From NCBI RefSeq assembly GCF_014898055.3, contig NW_023604295.1, positions 97,355,591-97,419,590 of the forward strand: a stretch of DNA of 64,000 bases, in the 5' to 3' direction. Each line of letters begins with the position of its first letter. Within the stretch, counting starts at the first letter, position 1. The position numbers and the translations under genes were made by a program. Source of the DNA: Talpa occidentalis. Taxonomy: Eukaryota; Chordata; Mammalia; Eulipotyphla; Talpidae. Under the pieces are notes generated by a model. It had not been told where the DNA came from and ran no database searches. It saw nothing but the letters and a program-made list of their open reading frames with translations. Of the stretch, positions 1 through 10,309 are shown piece by piece.

Positions 1-278
1 GCGAAGCTGCCCGCGGCCTCTGCCGCGCCGGTTCGATCCCCGGTTGCTCCCCAGCCACCGGAGGAGGGTCCCGCATGGCGCGCAGACCTCTCCTGCCGCC
101 CGCTGCTCCCCTCAGCAGTGTACTTCGGTCCTTCTGCCTGCTCTGCTCCCCGCTCTGGCTCTGGTGAATTCTCTCACCCTCCCGCGCTTCTGACTGTACC
201 CAGTGCATGTATAAACAAAACAAACAAACAAACAAATAAATAAATAAAATATGCCTCTATTAAAAAAAAAAAAAAAAA
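1..278 (+). mobile_element. tRNA-derived SINE, younger subfamily, cut by window start
   Basis: The window opens inside the tRNA-like head, just before the Pol III B box (GGTTCGATCCCC). The shared body follows: CAGACCTCTCCTG, GCTCCCCTCAGCAGTGTA, GGTGAATTCTCTCACC, and the younger-type end TGACTGTACCCAGTGC. The tail is an (AAAC)n/(AAAT)n stretch followed by an A-run at 262-278. The many surviving CpGs suggest a fairly recent insertion. The 5' part and left target-site duplication lie outside the window. Confidence 0.93.
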
Positions 279-832
279 GAACGCCCACTCCCTCCCATCC
301 TGGGGTAAAGACTTCTCACGGAGAGGCCCTCCTAGCTCTGGCAGTCTGGACAGTGCAGAGCAGTCCTCCGAGCCTCCCCTCAGGTTGTGGGTAAGCAGCC
401 TGCATGCATGCAATGTCCACTCTCTTGTCTACCTCAAATACCTCCAGCAGTCCTAATTATATTAACAACCAAACATGTATTCTACCTTCAGAGTCCACAT
501 AAAGGATGCAACATGAGCCACGCTGGACTTGACAAACACATCTGGATGCCAAGATTTAATGAGGAATGTGTACCCTGGAGTCTGTTTAACTCCTAAGGCA
601 ACTGCAAATGAGGATATTAATCAGACAAATGAGGCAACTGAGTCCAAGAAGAATGAAGTGAGGAGTCCAAAACTTCAGTGCTATAAGTGGGCTTTGGAAA
701 CTGGGACCCGTATTTATTTAACACCATTGGAACAGCTCTTCTGTTTTGGAGGATTTCTACTACTGAGGGTAAGCAAGGTTGGAAACTAATCAGGAAGAGA
801 GCCTTTGGTCTGAGCACAGATCTGGAAGAATT
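279..832. other. unique sequence, nothing recognised
   Basis: No repeat family, RNA gene or convincing exon is visible. Open frames here are under 150 codons, overlap on both strands and show no domain. Confidence 0.6.
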
Positions 833-916
833 GGAAAGGTCGTCTGGTCGTCTGGAAAGGTCGTCTGGTCCAGTGAAATGGATGGAAAGGTCGTCTGGTC
901 CAGTGAAATGGATGGA
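833..916. repeat. 30-bp minisatellite, about 2.7 copies
   Basis: The unit begins GGAAAGGTCGTCTGGTC and continues with CAGTGAAATGGAT. A shortened copy starts at 833 and full copies start at 854 and 884. The two full copies look identical. Because 30 is divisible by three, all frames stay open through it, which explains the repetitive peptides predicted on both strands. Each unit carries a CpG, so array length and methylation could both vary. Confidence 0.9.
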
Positions 917-1530
917 ATATAGACAATGACCTCTTAGCCTCACATGGTGAGGATGAGGCAAAGGCCCTAGATAAAGCCCATGAGCTCTGTACACAGGTAA
1001 GCTATGTGAGTGCACTTGCCAAGTCTGAGTAGGGCTATTGGCTGGGCTCCTGGGCAACAGAAGCTGCTGGAAGCTGACTAACTTGATTTCTGGGACTGTG
1101 CATGAACCCCAGCCTAGAAATCACCTTTGAAGTTCAGTGGGGATTCTGTCAGCAGCTGTTCTCCGCCCTGGCCAGGCCAGGTTTTATTTTTTATTTGTGT
1201 CATTAGCTAACATTGCCATGTTATTATTGCCATTATTCTTCTAATAGTCTGTCTTTCGAGAAATGTAACTGTAGTGACTTCTGTTATATAAAGTTACCGC
1301 CATGCTTCCTCTAAACAGTTTCCATGGTGAGCATGGCCCTGTTACTCCCAATGTGGCTTCCCCAGAGGAGTTCCAGTGTGGTGGCTGCCACCATCCAGTT
1401 CTGCTTCTGGCAAACAGGGTCCATCTGGAAAAGCACCAGTCCTGGAAGGACCCCCACCCTCACCCCCAAATCAGGAAGACTCCTGAACAGCATGCACAGT
1501 CCTGGAACCAGGCATTAATCCAGAGAAAAG
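917..1530. other. unique sequence, nothing recognised
   Basis: No repeat signature is visible. Several overlapping open frames of 60-80 codons on both strands at 1302-1544 look like chance. Confidence 0.55.
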
Positions 1531-1765
1531 GGTCTCCCTGGTAGCCTAGGGCTAAAGTCTCAGTACTATCACCTTCATGGCTTGAGTTTGATCCCTTGCC
1601 ATGGAGCTAACCCATAAATGGTACAGCAGACCTCTCCTGTCTCAAATATACCTCTGCCCCCCTTAGCAGTGTATTTCAGTAGATCTGCTGTTCTGCTCCC
1701 CACTCTGTCTCTAGTGAATCCTTTTATCCCTTGCCCCTGTGGTCTATACCCCAGTTCTTCTACAA
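1531..1765 (+). mobile_element. tRNA-derived SINE, older subfamily
   Basis: The head is GGTCTCCCTGGTAGCC with a degraded B box (GAGTTTGATCCC), followed by CAGACCTCTCCTGTCTC, CTTAGCAGTGTATTTCAG and TATACCCCAGTTCTTCTA. The AAATA tail has been replaced by the adjacent CA microsatellite. High divergence and the 'CCCAGTTCTT' 3' signature place it in the older subfamily. Confidence 0.9.
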
Positions 1766-1785
1766 TGCACACACACACACACACC
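1766..1785. repeat. (CA)n microsatellite at SINE tail
   Basis: About nine CA units sit directly at the 3' end of the preceding SINE, where its A-rich tail is expected. Microsatellite birth from a SINE tail is the likely origin. Confidence 0.85.
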
Positions 1786-2179
1786 CTCCCCAGAGCAGAG
1801 ACCCCACTTCTTCTCAAGCTTACCCTGCTGCAAAAGCCACAATGTAAGCAGGGGTGGAGCCAGAGTTCCATGTCACTCCAGGCCAATTCTGCCTCCCTCT
1901 CCTCTGAAAGCCTTTCCTGAACCTTGTAGCCCTTCCTACCCTGGGCTGACTCCACAGGAGATATTTTGTAAAAAGGAACCTGGGCAATGGTTGTGATTGC
2001 TATTGCATTAGTGCTTGAGTATCAGCAGTTCAATGAGTTGCTGAAGTAACTTCCTTGATTAAGACCATAAAAAGATTCTATGTGAGTTAGGGAGGGGTCC
2101 CATCATTTGAATCATCCCTGGAATGTGGCTGAGATTATTGCAAGAGCTCAAGAATGGCCTGTCAGCAGGCAAAGTGGTC

Positions 2180-2345
2180 CATGTAAAGGACAGATTTGGG
2201 AGTTAAGCAGTTCTGAGTTCAAATCCTGACTCTGAACTCCAAAGGTATACCTCTTGACAAGTCTCTTAGCTATCTGAGCTCCCTAAAATGGGGTGGTCAT
2301 GCCTACTCAGTAGATTTGGGAGTAGAGATAAATATTAAAAGGACC
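2180..2345 (+). mobile_element. MIR SINE
   Basis: The order of landmarks matches MIR: 'gttctgagttcaaatcctgactctg' region, 'ttgacaagtctcttagctatctgagctc', 'taaaatggggtggt' and a degraded 3' part. The copy is strongly diverged, as expected for this ancient family. Confidence 0.75.
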
Positions 2346-2809
2346 TGGGCTGCATAGATCATGGGCTCAAAATAAAGTCCCTGGGCCATCAGCATTACCT
2401 GGACACTGGGTGATTTTGATGCACCAAAAGGTTTGAAGACCTGGGTAAATGCTCAGCAAGTGTCAATCCTGCCCCAGGAGGAGACAAAGGGATGGCCAAC
2501 TTCTGCACTGGCTTCAGATGAAGAACAGAAGTGAGGAAGTGGCCAGTGGCCAACCCAGTCATGACACGGCCATGATAACTTGGGATACATCAATGGGTGA
2601 GGAGAACAGTGTGGTTCCAGTGATTTAAACATGAGCCAAGAGCACGTCCCATTTAATCTAATCCAATAAGAATCTTAGCGTTTGCTATTACCCAGAGTAA
2701 TGAACTTGCCTTGGAAGCAGGCACTCCATACATGCTGATAGAGTCGGGGCTAGTTAAATATGGATTGCCACTAGTATTTCTTTAGATTGATTTTCCTCAA
2801 AAGCAGAGC

Positions 2810-2965
2810 TTTTCAACCTGGGCTGAATCCCCAAGGAGTTCTGAAAAATCCAGATTTTGAAAAATCCATCTATACACCAAACTAATCACATTAGTATCCC
2901 TGGGAGGGGTGGGGAGGCCCTGCATGAGATCATTCTCAAAGCTGGCTTGTGACTTGGTGGTGATG
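2810..2965. mobile_element. possible MER5-like DNA transposon fragment
   Basis: The sequence includes 'gcttttcaacctgggctgaatc', a central 'aaaatccagatttt', a GGGAGGGGTGGGG run and 'attctcaaagctgg'. This order loosely resembles the MER5 hAT-derived miniature element. A shorter similar trace lies at about 2370-2460 ('ccatcagcattacctgg'). The divergence is high and the family call is tentative. Confidence 0.4.
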
Positions 2966-3174
2966 TGGGTTTCACAAAATCCTTTGGAGAAAGGAAGGGC
3001 AAATGTTATAATTTCACTGGTGTGAATTTCAAAACAACACTGCCCGGTTACATTCTGAAACGAGGTCAGTAGCTTGCTTGAGCTGTACGGTGGTCAGAAT
3101 TGAACTGAGACCTTCCCCCTGGCTATAGTCTGCTCTACTATGACATACTTACTCTCACTTCTGCTGAGAAAGCC

Positions 3175-3395
3175 ACCATTGGCAGAGCCCCTACTATATG
3201 TCAGGCATTTGATCCTAATCCTTAGCAACTACACTGCCAAGCAGGTGTGATTATTCACATTCTGCACAGACAAACCCCAAGTGCAGAAAAGTAACTACTT
3301 GTCTGATATCATATTGATAATGAATGACAGAGCTAGAATTGGATCTGGATGTTTTTTTCTAAATACAGTGTGTTTCTGCTGCACCACACTGCCTT
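3175..3395 (-). mobile_element. MIR SINE, antisense
   Basis: Reading on the + strand, the reverse-complement MIR landmarks occur in order: 'ctactatatgtcaggcattt', 'ttattcacattctgcacagac', 'agtaactacttgtctgatatca', 'atgacagagctagaattgga' and 'ctgctgcaccacactgcc'. Confidence 0.8.
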
Positions 3396-4324
3396 TCTTG
3401 GAGAGAGGACAAGAGGAAATGCCAACACAGCTTTCTAAAATGGACATTAATCTGGAGCTATCACAACAAATAAATTCAGTACCAGAAAGAAACATATCCG
3501 TTACTTCTAATTTTGCAAATTCCTCCATCTTTCTAAAAGGCCTGGCTGATCCAGAAGCAGAGAATAACCTCACATGGCCATATTAACCTTGGTGGGAATA
3601 GAAGTGTAACCCAGGTAAAAAGTGACTCAGGGAGGAAGGCATATAGAGCAAGTGCCATATGCTGCCTGGGCCCCCTGAACTTCAGGATAAGGCGCTGGCA
3701 TGTCTTCCAATGACCTATATAGTGAATTTACCCTTCAGATTTGGGGTTCCCAGTTTCCTCTGTTTCACTCATCCCTAGACACAGCACTGTCCCCAGGTGT
3801 ACTGCTGGAAGATACCTGGGAGGTGCACCTACCTCAGTGACTCTTACCCAGAAAGGCTGTTCATCCCCAAGCACTGACCCCCTGGAGGATGCATGGGGGA
3901 GCCCCATCTCACAGGTTGACTAAAGGACCCATGGAAGCAGCACCATGGGGGCATCAAAGCTTGTATCCTTTCCTACCTGCCCCTTGTTGCAAAAAGTACT
4001 TTGTTCTCCCTTAAAGCACATGGGTCTCAGGAGATATCTGTTATCTTCCATTATGGGTAACCACAGTATTTGCAACGCAAGTCCTGTTGTATTATGGTAG
4101 ACTTTTGTCCCTGAAGAGAGAGATCAGATCTTAAGAAATTAGACAAAGGTGACAATTTAGGGCATGAGAGTTCCCAGTGATGGAACTCTTTATTACAGAG
4201 TCCCTTGCTCACTGCATGGGCCACCGGGTTGGTGTGTGCACATGTGCATATCATGTTTTTGTGTGTGTCCTTAGGACTTCTGTTAAGCAAGCAAATTAAA
4301 AAAATAACCTGTGGCCATAGAGAA
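3396..4324. other. unique sequence, nothing recognised
   Basis: Only short TG-rich patches near 4230-4270 stand out. No exon chain or repeat family is recognisable. Confidence 0.5.
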
Positions 4325-4566
4325 GTGAAAAAGATTTGGACTCATATAGGCCTGCATTTGAATTCCACCCTTGACCTGGCACAGCTCACACAATCAGTCC
4401 TTGCTGGTGTCCTTATCAGCAGGACAGGCGACAGGAAGGTAAAATCTGCTCTGCCAACATTTTCACTTCATGAAGCTGGATGAAAATGAAGTGAGGAAAG
4501 ACTTTGTAAACTGCAAAGCACCAGGTAAACATCAGCATAATCACAACAATAGCTACTATTATTACA
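4325..4566 (+). mobile_element. MIR SINE
   Basis: Landmarks in order are 'tttggactcatataggcctgcatttgaattcc', 'cctggcacagctcacac', a degraded middle, 'actgcaaagcaccaggtaaacatcagcata' and 'atagctactattatta', which matches the MIR 3' end. Confidence 0.65.
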
Positions 4567-5399
4567 TTTTGTGTGTGTGTGTGATTTGCAAACATGCTAT
4601 GCTACACATTCAGTCACCTCATTACCACCTCCAATACATTACAATCCCTAGGCCAGACAAGGACTCTCCCATCAAGATTTTATGATCTGGGGGGAAAAAT
4701 ATCCTAGCCAGTGGTCACTGATCAGTGGGCAATAAACTAGAGAGAAGGAAACACAGTGCTAAGACTGTAGATCCAGAGGAGGAGCATTTAATAGTCTTGA
4801 AGGCTTCATAGAGCTTTGCTAGAAGGATGGATAACTTTCCAAGGAAACATAGAAACAACATATGCATTGAAACAGAGCAAAAGCAAATATACTATATTTG
4901 GACCTCCTATAAGTTGATATGTGCAAAGATTTTTAGTTCCTAGCCTAAATGATTACGTATCTTTGTGTTTGTAAGCTCTACTGAGACTGGGACAGGAGGA
5001 AGGTAGATTTGTCTTTGCCCTGATTTAGAAGTAGCCCCCCATCAGTGATTCCAAGTCAAGGGTAAATCAATCCCTACCACCGAGACTAAGTCCTAACATG
5101 ATTGGTTCCCAATAAATATTGAAAAAAATATTTGCTGAAATGTTATCTAGAAATAGTAGGCTGTGCATATGATAAAAGTAACAATATAGTATAAAATAGA
5201 TCTACACTTTATAGTTGTTTATCAACCGACTTCAGCGGGCTCTTCAACATCTGCCATATTTCCTGCCACCCATTCTCCACAGCCTGTACCTGAATTTAGA
5301 CACTTGCTGTATCCATCCACAGCCCTCCCTCCTCAAAGCCCAGCACAGACTTACGTCAACTACCTGTTCCCTGTCAGAACTGCACTCAGGAGTTCTAAA
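4567..5399. other. unique sequence with short (GT)7
   Basis: A GT run lies at about 4571-4583. Otherwise no repeat family or gene signal is visible. Confidence 0.5.
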
Positions 5400-5580
5400 G
5401 GTTTTCATCCAATTCTCCCAAAACCTTTCAGGGTAGTTAAGAGTCAACCCATTTTACAGATAGAGAAGCTAAAGCTTAGAGAGACCAGGTGATTTTCACA
5501 CAGCCACACAGCTAGTTAATAAACTCAGACTCATGACTGCAGTCAAGTCCCTTTGACCCCCAAAGCTGTGTTCCCTGTCA
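5400..5580 (-). mobile_element. MIR SINE, antisense
   Basis: The motifs 'ccattttacagatagagaagctaaagcttagag', 'gattttcacacagccacacagctagttaat' and 'actcagactc' are the typical reverse complement of the MIR core and tRNA-related region. Confidence 0.85.
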
Positions 5581-5681
5581 TGTCTGTGGTCAATTGTCCA
5601 CCTGCCTTAAAGTCAGGGGGCTTGACTTTATTATTATAAGATCAAGGAATAACAATAACAGTAACAAAAAAGAAAAGCTCT

Positions 5682-5955
5682 GGTCCTCCCCAGTGGTGCA
5701 GCGGGTTGAACGCAGCACTGTGAAGCTATCCACAGCCTCTGCAGAGCAGAGACGGTTTGATTCCCAGCCAGCCAGGGAGATACCCACATGGCACGGCAGA
5801 CCTCTCTGGTCTCACCCGCTGCTCCCCTCAGCAGTGTTTTCAGTCCATCTTCCTATTCTGCTTCCCACTCTGCCTCTTCTGCCTCTGGTAAATCCTCTCA
5901 CCCTCCTGCACCTCTGGCCTGTACCCCAGTTCTTGTATAAATAAATAAATCTTAA
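5682..5955 (+). mobile_element. tRNA-derived SINE, intermediate form, with target duplication
   Basis: The head is GGTCCTCCCCAGTGGTGCAG with a B box of GGTTTGATTCCC, then the body with GCTCCCCTCAGCAGTGT, and 3' GTACCCCAGTTCTTGTATAAATAAATAAATCTTA (two motifs joined here). The flanks share AGAAAAGCTCT (5671-5681 and 5962-5972), a clear target-site duplication typical of L1-driven insertion. Confidence 0.95.
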
Positions 5956-6014
5956 AAAAAAAGAAAAGCTCTTATATATCGAGTGACATGCCTCTCACTG
6001 ACAAAGCAAATGCT

Positions 6015-6180
6015 GCCATAATCCCTACAACAATCCCTATGAGATACAAAGCATTGTCACTATTAACAGGTGTAGATCTTGAAGTTCAAAAAGGTTAAGT
6101 ATGTTTCTCTAAGGCACAGCTATTAAGATGTGGAGTTAAATCTGCTCAATTCCAAAGTCTTCTTACCACAGTACCTTTTG
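6015..6180 (-). mobile_element. MIR SINE, antisense
   Basis: The landmarks 'aatccctatgagatacaaagca', 'aaaaggttaagtatgttt', 'aaggcacagctattaagatgtgga' and 'ttcttaccacagtacc' are the reverse-complement MIR order. Confidence 0.75.
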
Positions 6181-6695
6181 GTGTCAACTACAACTGCAGC
6201 AAAAATCAAGGGGGAGCCTCCCCTCTGGTTTTCAATAAGAATCCAAGATCCTATTGGGACTTGATGAACAAGAATGATACATATTTTTTTTTTTAATTAT
6301 TAGAGCGCTGTTATCCATTCAAGTCATTTCAGTGAAGTTGTAGCTGATAGGCATATTCAGTCTCACTCTATTCAATAATCTCTGAAGGAACTGCTCATTA
6401 AAAATGACAATGACCCTTACTTTACCTTCCTGGATCTAAAACCTTCAAATCTTCTTAAATCCAAGATAAATAATGGCTTACTCACAATAATGCTCCAAGA
6501 GCAGAACTAAATCTCCTAAGCACATGTCTGCATTCACCAATGCTCTCAAGGTGAATAAGAGAAAGATATTTAGTTTGGGGTTAAAAAAAATTAGCAATTA
6601 GAATTTAAGCCAGATTCCTTAATGGGGGGAAGCTAGACAAGAAGAGAACCACACAATGTTGGCACCCTGCCAAAATAAATAAACAAATAAAATGG
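6181..6695. other. AT-rich unique sequence
   Basis: A T-run lies near 6284-6294. No recognisable element or exon is visible. Confidence 0.5.
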
Positions 6696-6984
6696 AGGCC
6701 TCTCTGGTGGCCAAGGGGTTAAGTGTCAGCACTATGAAGCTATCCACAACTATTGCAGCATGAGTTCGATCCCTGGCCAGGGAGGTGACCCACATGGTGC
6801 AGCAGACCTCTCCTGACTCACCTGCTGCTCCCCTCAGCAGTGTATTTCAGTCAATCCACCTATTCCGTTTCCCACTCTGTCTCTGGTGAATCCTCTAAAC
6901 GACCCCCACCTTGCACCTCTGGCCTATACCCCAGTTCTTGTATGCATAAATAAATAAGTCTTTAAAATAAAAATAAATAAATAG
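6696..6984 (+). mobile_element. tRNA-derived SINE, older subfamily, full length
   Basis: The head is AGGCCTCTCTGGTGGCCAAG with B box GAGTTCGATCCC, then GACCTCTCCTGACTC, GCTCCCCTCAGCAGTGTA and ATACCCCAGTTCTTGTATGC. The tail AAATAAATAAGTCTTTAAAA carries both an AATAAA signal and a TCTTT Pol III terminator, the pattern of T-plus class SINEs. A/T-rich flanks (AAATAAATAAAC before, AAATAAATAAAT after) make the exact target duplication ambiguous. Confidence 0.95.
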
Positions 6985-7986
6985 GATGAAACATTTTCTC
7001 CAACCTCAGTGTCATAAAATGTCTCCATTTGTCAAGGTTCAATTATGCCCAAACATGCTCTCCCATGGTTTGTGCCCAGCCTATGTGATGGTAGTGCCAC
7101 AGGCTGGCCATGTCACCCTGTAATATCTAGTGTCCTGCCCCCTTCAGATGCTTTACCTTGATGTTCATGAATTTCTCCTATCTAAACCTGGTTATAGATA
7201 GGAGAACGCAAGGTTATATTTAGAGAACCTGAGGACAGATGTGGATCAAAAAGGACACTTTGGGTGAACTTCATTCTCCATTCAGATCCTACTTTTGAGG
7301 ATGACCATGGGGATTACACTGAAGAAAAGTGTGATGGAAACTCTCCAGGGTTTCCCAATTATGTGCCACAACAGAGGGATGGAGTGCTATTGGAAACATC
7401 AAAAGTGTTTCAGAATCAATGTTTGGGAAACACTGAATAAAACAAAATTAAACAGGTATCTTTAAAAGATTGCAGAGGTTTTTCTATGCAAGCACTGTGA
7501 AATGACTGTCTTATCCCAAATACACCTGATCCTTCTGAAAAGCATCACCTTGGACACTATTATTATGTGGAATATAATAATTTTGTTTGCAAAATGAACA
7601 TACCTTGGAACAAAAAAAAAATCCATTTGTTCTTTCTAAAATTCTTTCATATTCACCTTCCAACCTTCATTTTACAACCCAGGTTGGAAAATTCTTCACA
7701 AGCCATCATCTAGGGGTTTGTTACATGCATTTTGGAGCTTTCAATAAACACGAGGTTCCCTGATGGGTTGGTGGAATGGCAGCACATTCATCTTAGGCTT
7801 TAAGTGACAGCTGCTTCCTCCCTGCCCCCTCTTTGCCCTAGCCCTGCTCCACACTGATGATCTTCACTGAAGAAAGCATTGCCTGTTGGCCCCTGTGCTG
7901 CACTGGGAGAAATCTGTAAAGACAATTGCTCAGCAAGTGTCAAACTATCTCTCCAAAGCTGATGCCCAAGTCATAACTCCCTGTCT
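6985..7986. other. unique sequence, nothing recognised
   Basis: One kilobase without a recognisable repeat, exon or RNA gene. Short A-runs occur near 7611-7620. Confidence 0.5.
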
Positions 7987-8004
7987 CTGAAGACAGGTCT
8001 TATT

Positions 8005-8265
8005 TCTTTTTTTTTAAAGATTTATTTATTTATTTATTTGTTTGTTTGTTTGTTTATACAAGCACTGGGTACAGTCAGAAGTGGAGGAGGGTGAGAGAAT
8101 TCACCAGAGCCAGAGGGGAGAGCAGGGCAGGCAGACTGACGAAATACACTGCTGAGGGGAGCAGCGGGCGGCAGGAGAGGTCTGCGGCCAGGATCGAACT
8201 GGCGCTGCAGAGGCTGCGGGCAGCTTCGCAACCCAGCGCTCAACTGCTGCGCCACCGGGGAGGCC
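8005..8265 (-). mobile_element. tRNA-derived SINE, younger subfamily, with 18-bp target duplication
   Basis: The element reads on the minus strand, starting on + with TTTTTTTTAAAGATTTATTT and ending with GCGCCACCGGGGAGGCC. The flanks CTGAAGACAGGTCTTATT (7987-8004) and CTGAAGACAGATCTTATT (8266-8283) differ at one base of 18. Dense CpGs (GCGGGCGGCAGG) also point to a young age. About 20 bp between the B box and the CAGACC motif are missing compared with other copies. Confidence 0.96.
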
Positions 8266-8283
8266 CTGAAGACAGATCTTATT

Positions 8284-8951
8284 AAAAAACAGAATGTTCT
8301 CAGTTTTAGTACAGGTCTGGTTTCTATGAGACATTTTAAGGGGAATATCTTAATTTAGCTCTCCAGACCATTTGGATGGCCCTAGGAACCCTATGCATCC
8401 TTGCTCTTCCCAAGAAGCCAGTGGGCCAGGATGGGGACTGGGATTATCCGCCCATGTTAGAAGAACCATATTACCGGATACCAACCAGAGAGCAGAGTCA
8501 GCCCAGCAGGAGAAAGACTTGGGTCACAGAGAGCTCTAAGACCACAGTGGAGAGACTTTATCTGTGTGCAGAAGGACGCCCAACACAAAGGATAAGCATA
8601 TAAGCAAATGAGAAAAAATATAGTGCTTATCACTATATTTTACTAAAGAATGCAAATTGAGAAAACTAATATCTAGAGCAGGATAGGAAGTTATTCCAGA
8701 GGCCCCACACAAAGTGATGTGTATGGGTCTCCAATCTAGTTAAGAATTAGTTTTAATTTCAAGTCGGCTGCTCATGTCACTCTAACTACAACCAGTTATC
8801 CACTGACCACAGTGTGTGTGGGTGGGAGGTGGGGTATCCTATCAAAGCTCTGACCCCTGAGTTCCAAACTGCAGACAAATGTGTCCTGTTGCCTTCAAGG
8901 TGGGCTGTTGCTATTCTAGAAAGCAGGAAATATGATATTCTTACATTTCAG
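8284..8951. other. unique sequence, nothing recognised
   Basis: Contains a TG-rich patch at 8811-8836 and short open frames without domain content. Confidence 0.5.
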
Positions 8952-9087
8952 GGCAAGTTTTGTTATCTTTCACAGGGATACAAATGTATCTATAAGGGTG
9001 TGATGGCTTTGTAGCTGAGGATATTAGTTGAGCTGCTCTTGAAAGAACTGAGTTGAATGTCCTTTGCTGTTAATAATGCATTTCAAT
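8952..9087 (+). repeat. direct duplication, copy A (partner 9650-9785)
   Basis: From CAAGTTTTGTTATC to the end of 'taatgcatttc', this segment matches 9650-9785 base for base with no gaps and about 85% identity by eye. Shared anchors are CACAGGGATAC, GGATATTAGTTGAG, CTTGAAAGAACTGA and TTGAATGTCCTTTGCT. The offset is 698 bp. I do not recognise it as a named repeat. Confidence 0.85.
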
Positions 9088-9649
9088 GCCCTAGGTTTTC
9101 CACCCTGCATCATATGCCCAGCATAGAATACATGTATTCCTAGTTCCCAAGATTCCCAGCACTGTGCAGTGTGGTTGGCCTCCCAGCAACATTACCCGTG
9201 ACTTCGCTTGAACCCTGCCAATGAGGGCAGGCTCCCTCCCCCACCCCATTGCCCTACCTTTCCCATTCTCCTGTATTTGACCTTCAGATATTATGAGAGT
9301 AACCTGATCCTTTCCAAAACATAACCTAGGACATGCTTCTACCCCAGTACCTAGGTATTGATTTCCCAAGTGCCAGCTGCCTGCAGGTCTCTCTACAGAC
9401 ACCTGGAGTATAAATGAAAGTAGCCTGGGCATAGATCAGTGCCTATCTGTACTTCCACTGAAGAATCAGTCCTCTGTGTGGTTTTGAAGTCAGCAGATAG
9501 GCGCTGCTCCATAAAGCAAGCATTTTAAGAATATACATCATCTCCATTTAGAAGTCCTTTAAAATGATGACAAATATATATCATTTTCCAAAGGCATTGA
9601 AAACAGCTTTCTATACAGTATCTTCAATATGGGAGATCCCTGGGTTGAA
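9088..9649. other. unique sequence between duplicated segments
   Basis: It shows no obvious counterpart beyond the second copy and no recognised repeat or exon. If the pair are termini of one element, this would be its interior. Confidence 0.4.
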
Positions 9650-9785
9650 GCAGGTCAAGTTTTATGATCTCTCACAGGGATACGAATGTAACTACAGGGG
9701 TGTGTTGACTTTCTGTCTATGGATATTAGTTGAGTTGCCCTTGAAAGAACTGATTTGAATGTCCTTTGCTATTAACAATGTATTT
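9650..9785 (+). repeat. direct duplication, copy B (partner 8952-9087)
   Basis: This is the second copy of the segment at 8952-9087, in the same orientation and diverged by about 15%. Both copies keep short overlapping open frames, but the substitutions are not concentrated at third positions, so coding constraint is not indicated. Confidence 0.85.
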
Positions 9786-9829
9786 CTACTTTAAGAAATA
9801 TAAAAATGTTTAAAAATAACTCACTTCTT

Positions 9830-10020
9830 TGGAGTACCTATTTTGTAGTATATTTTCACATGGCATTTCACTGAATCCTTATAAAATCCTATTGTGCTCC
9901 ACATCCAGCCAGGAAACTGAGTTTCAGACACACCTAATAACTCCCCACAGCCACAGTGTCAGAGTGGGAACCGGAAGTTGGGTCCACCATAGCCTGTGGT
10001 CCAGGCATTTTCTCTTACCC
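9830..10020 (-). mobile_element. MIR SINE, antisense
   Basis: In order: 'gtacctattttgtagtatattttcacatgg', 'gaatccttataaaatcctat', 'ggaaactgagtttcagacac' and 'cagagtgggaaccggaa', the reverse-complement MIR arrangement. A long T-run follows at about 10067-10080. Confidence 0.75.
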
Positions 10021-10309
10021 TGCCTTCTCCCACCAACATTTCAGGTTAGAGAATTATTTTCTCTGTTTTTTTTTTTTTTTCCCTGTATGGGGAGAGGGAG
10101 TTGGTTTACAAAGTATTTTTAGAGGGTTTATAGATTCTAATGATGTGCCCTGTATTCGCTTGAAAAAAATAAGAAGGTATACATGGATCTATTTATTATT
10201 CACCTCAAACACAGATAAAAAAATTAATTATTTAAGTGCTATCATTAAAAATCAGAAATCAGAAAAAGACATTTCCCCTTAAAGAGAGGAGTCTTTTACA
10301 TTCTTTCCT

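Noticed and set aside
1..278. tRNA gene suggested by the GGTTCGATCCC box
   Set aside because: The box belongs to the tRNA-derived SINE head, and no tRNA cloverleaf or anticodon arm can be completed in any copy.
833..916. CRISPR-like or operator array
   Set aside because: Units are directly contiguous without spacers; it is a minisatellite.
617..1057. 146-codon minus frame with repeated 'IHFTGPDDLS' peptide
   Set aside because: The peptide repeat is produced by the 30-bp minisatellite. The opposite strand is equally open.
2370..2460. MER5-type element as a separate feature
   Set aside because: Only a short loosely similar stretch exists; it is mentioned within the 2810 entry rather than called.
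8046..8285. 79-codon frame and similar ones at 13546-13822, 27384-27764, 45874-46191, 56188-56598
   Set aside because: These frames share peptide words (YTSTGYSQK, REFTRARAG) because they are all translations of the same SINE.
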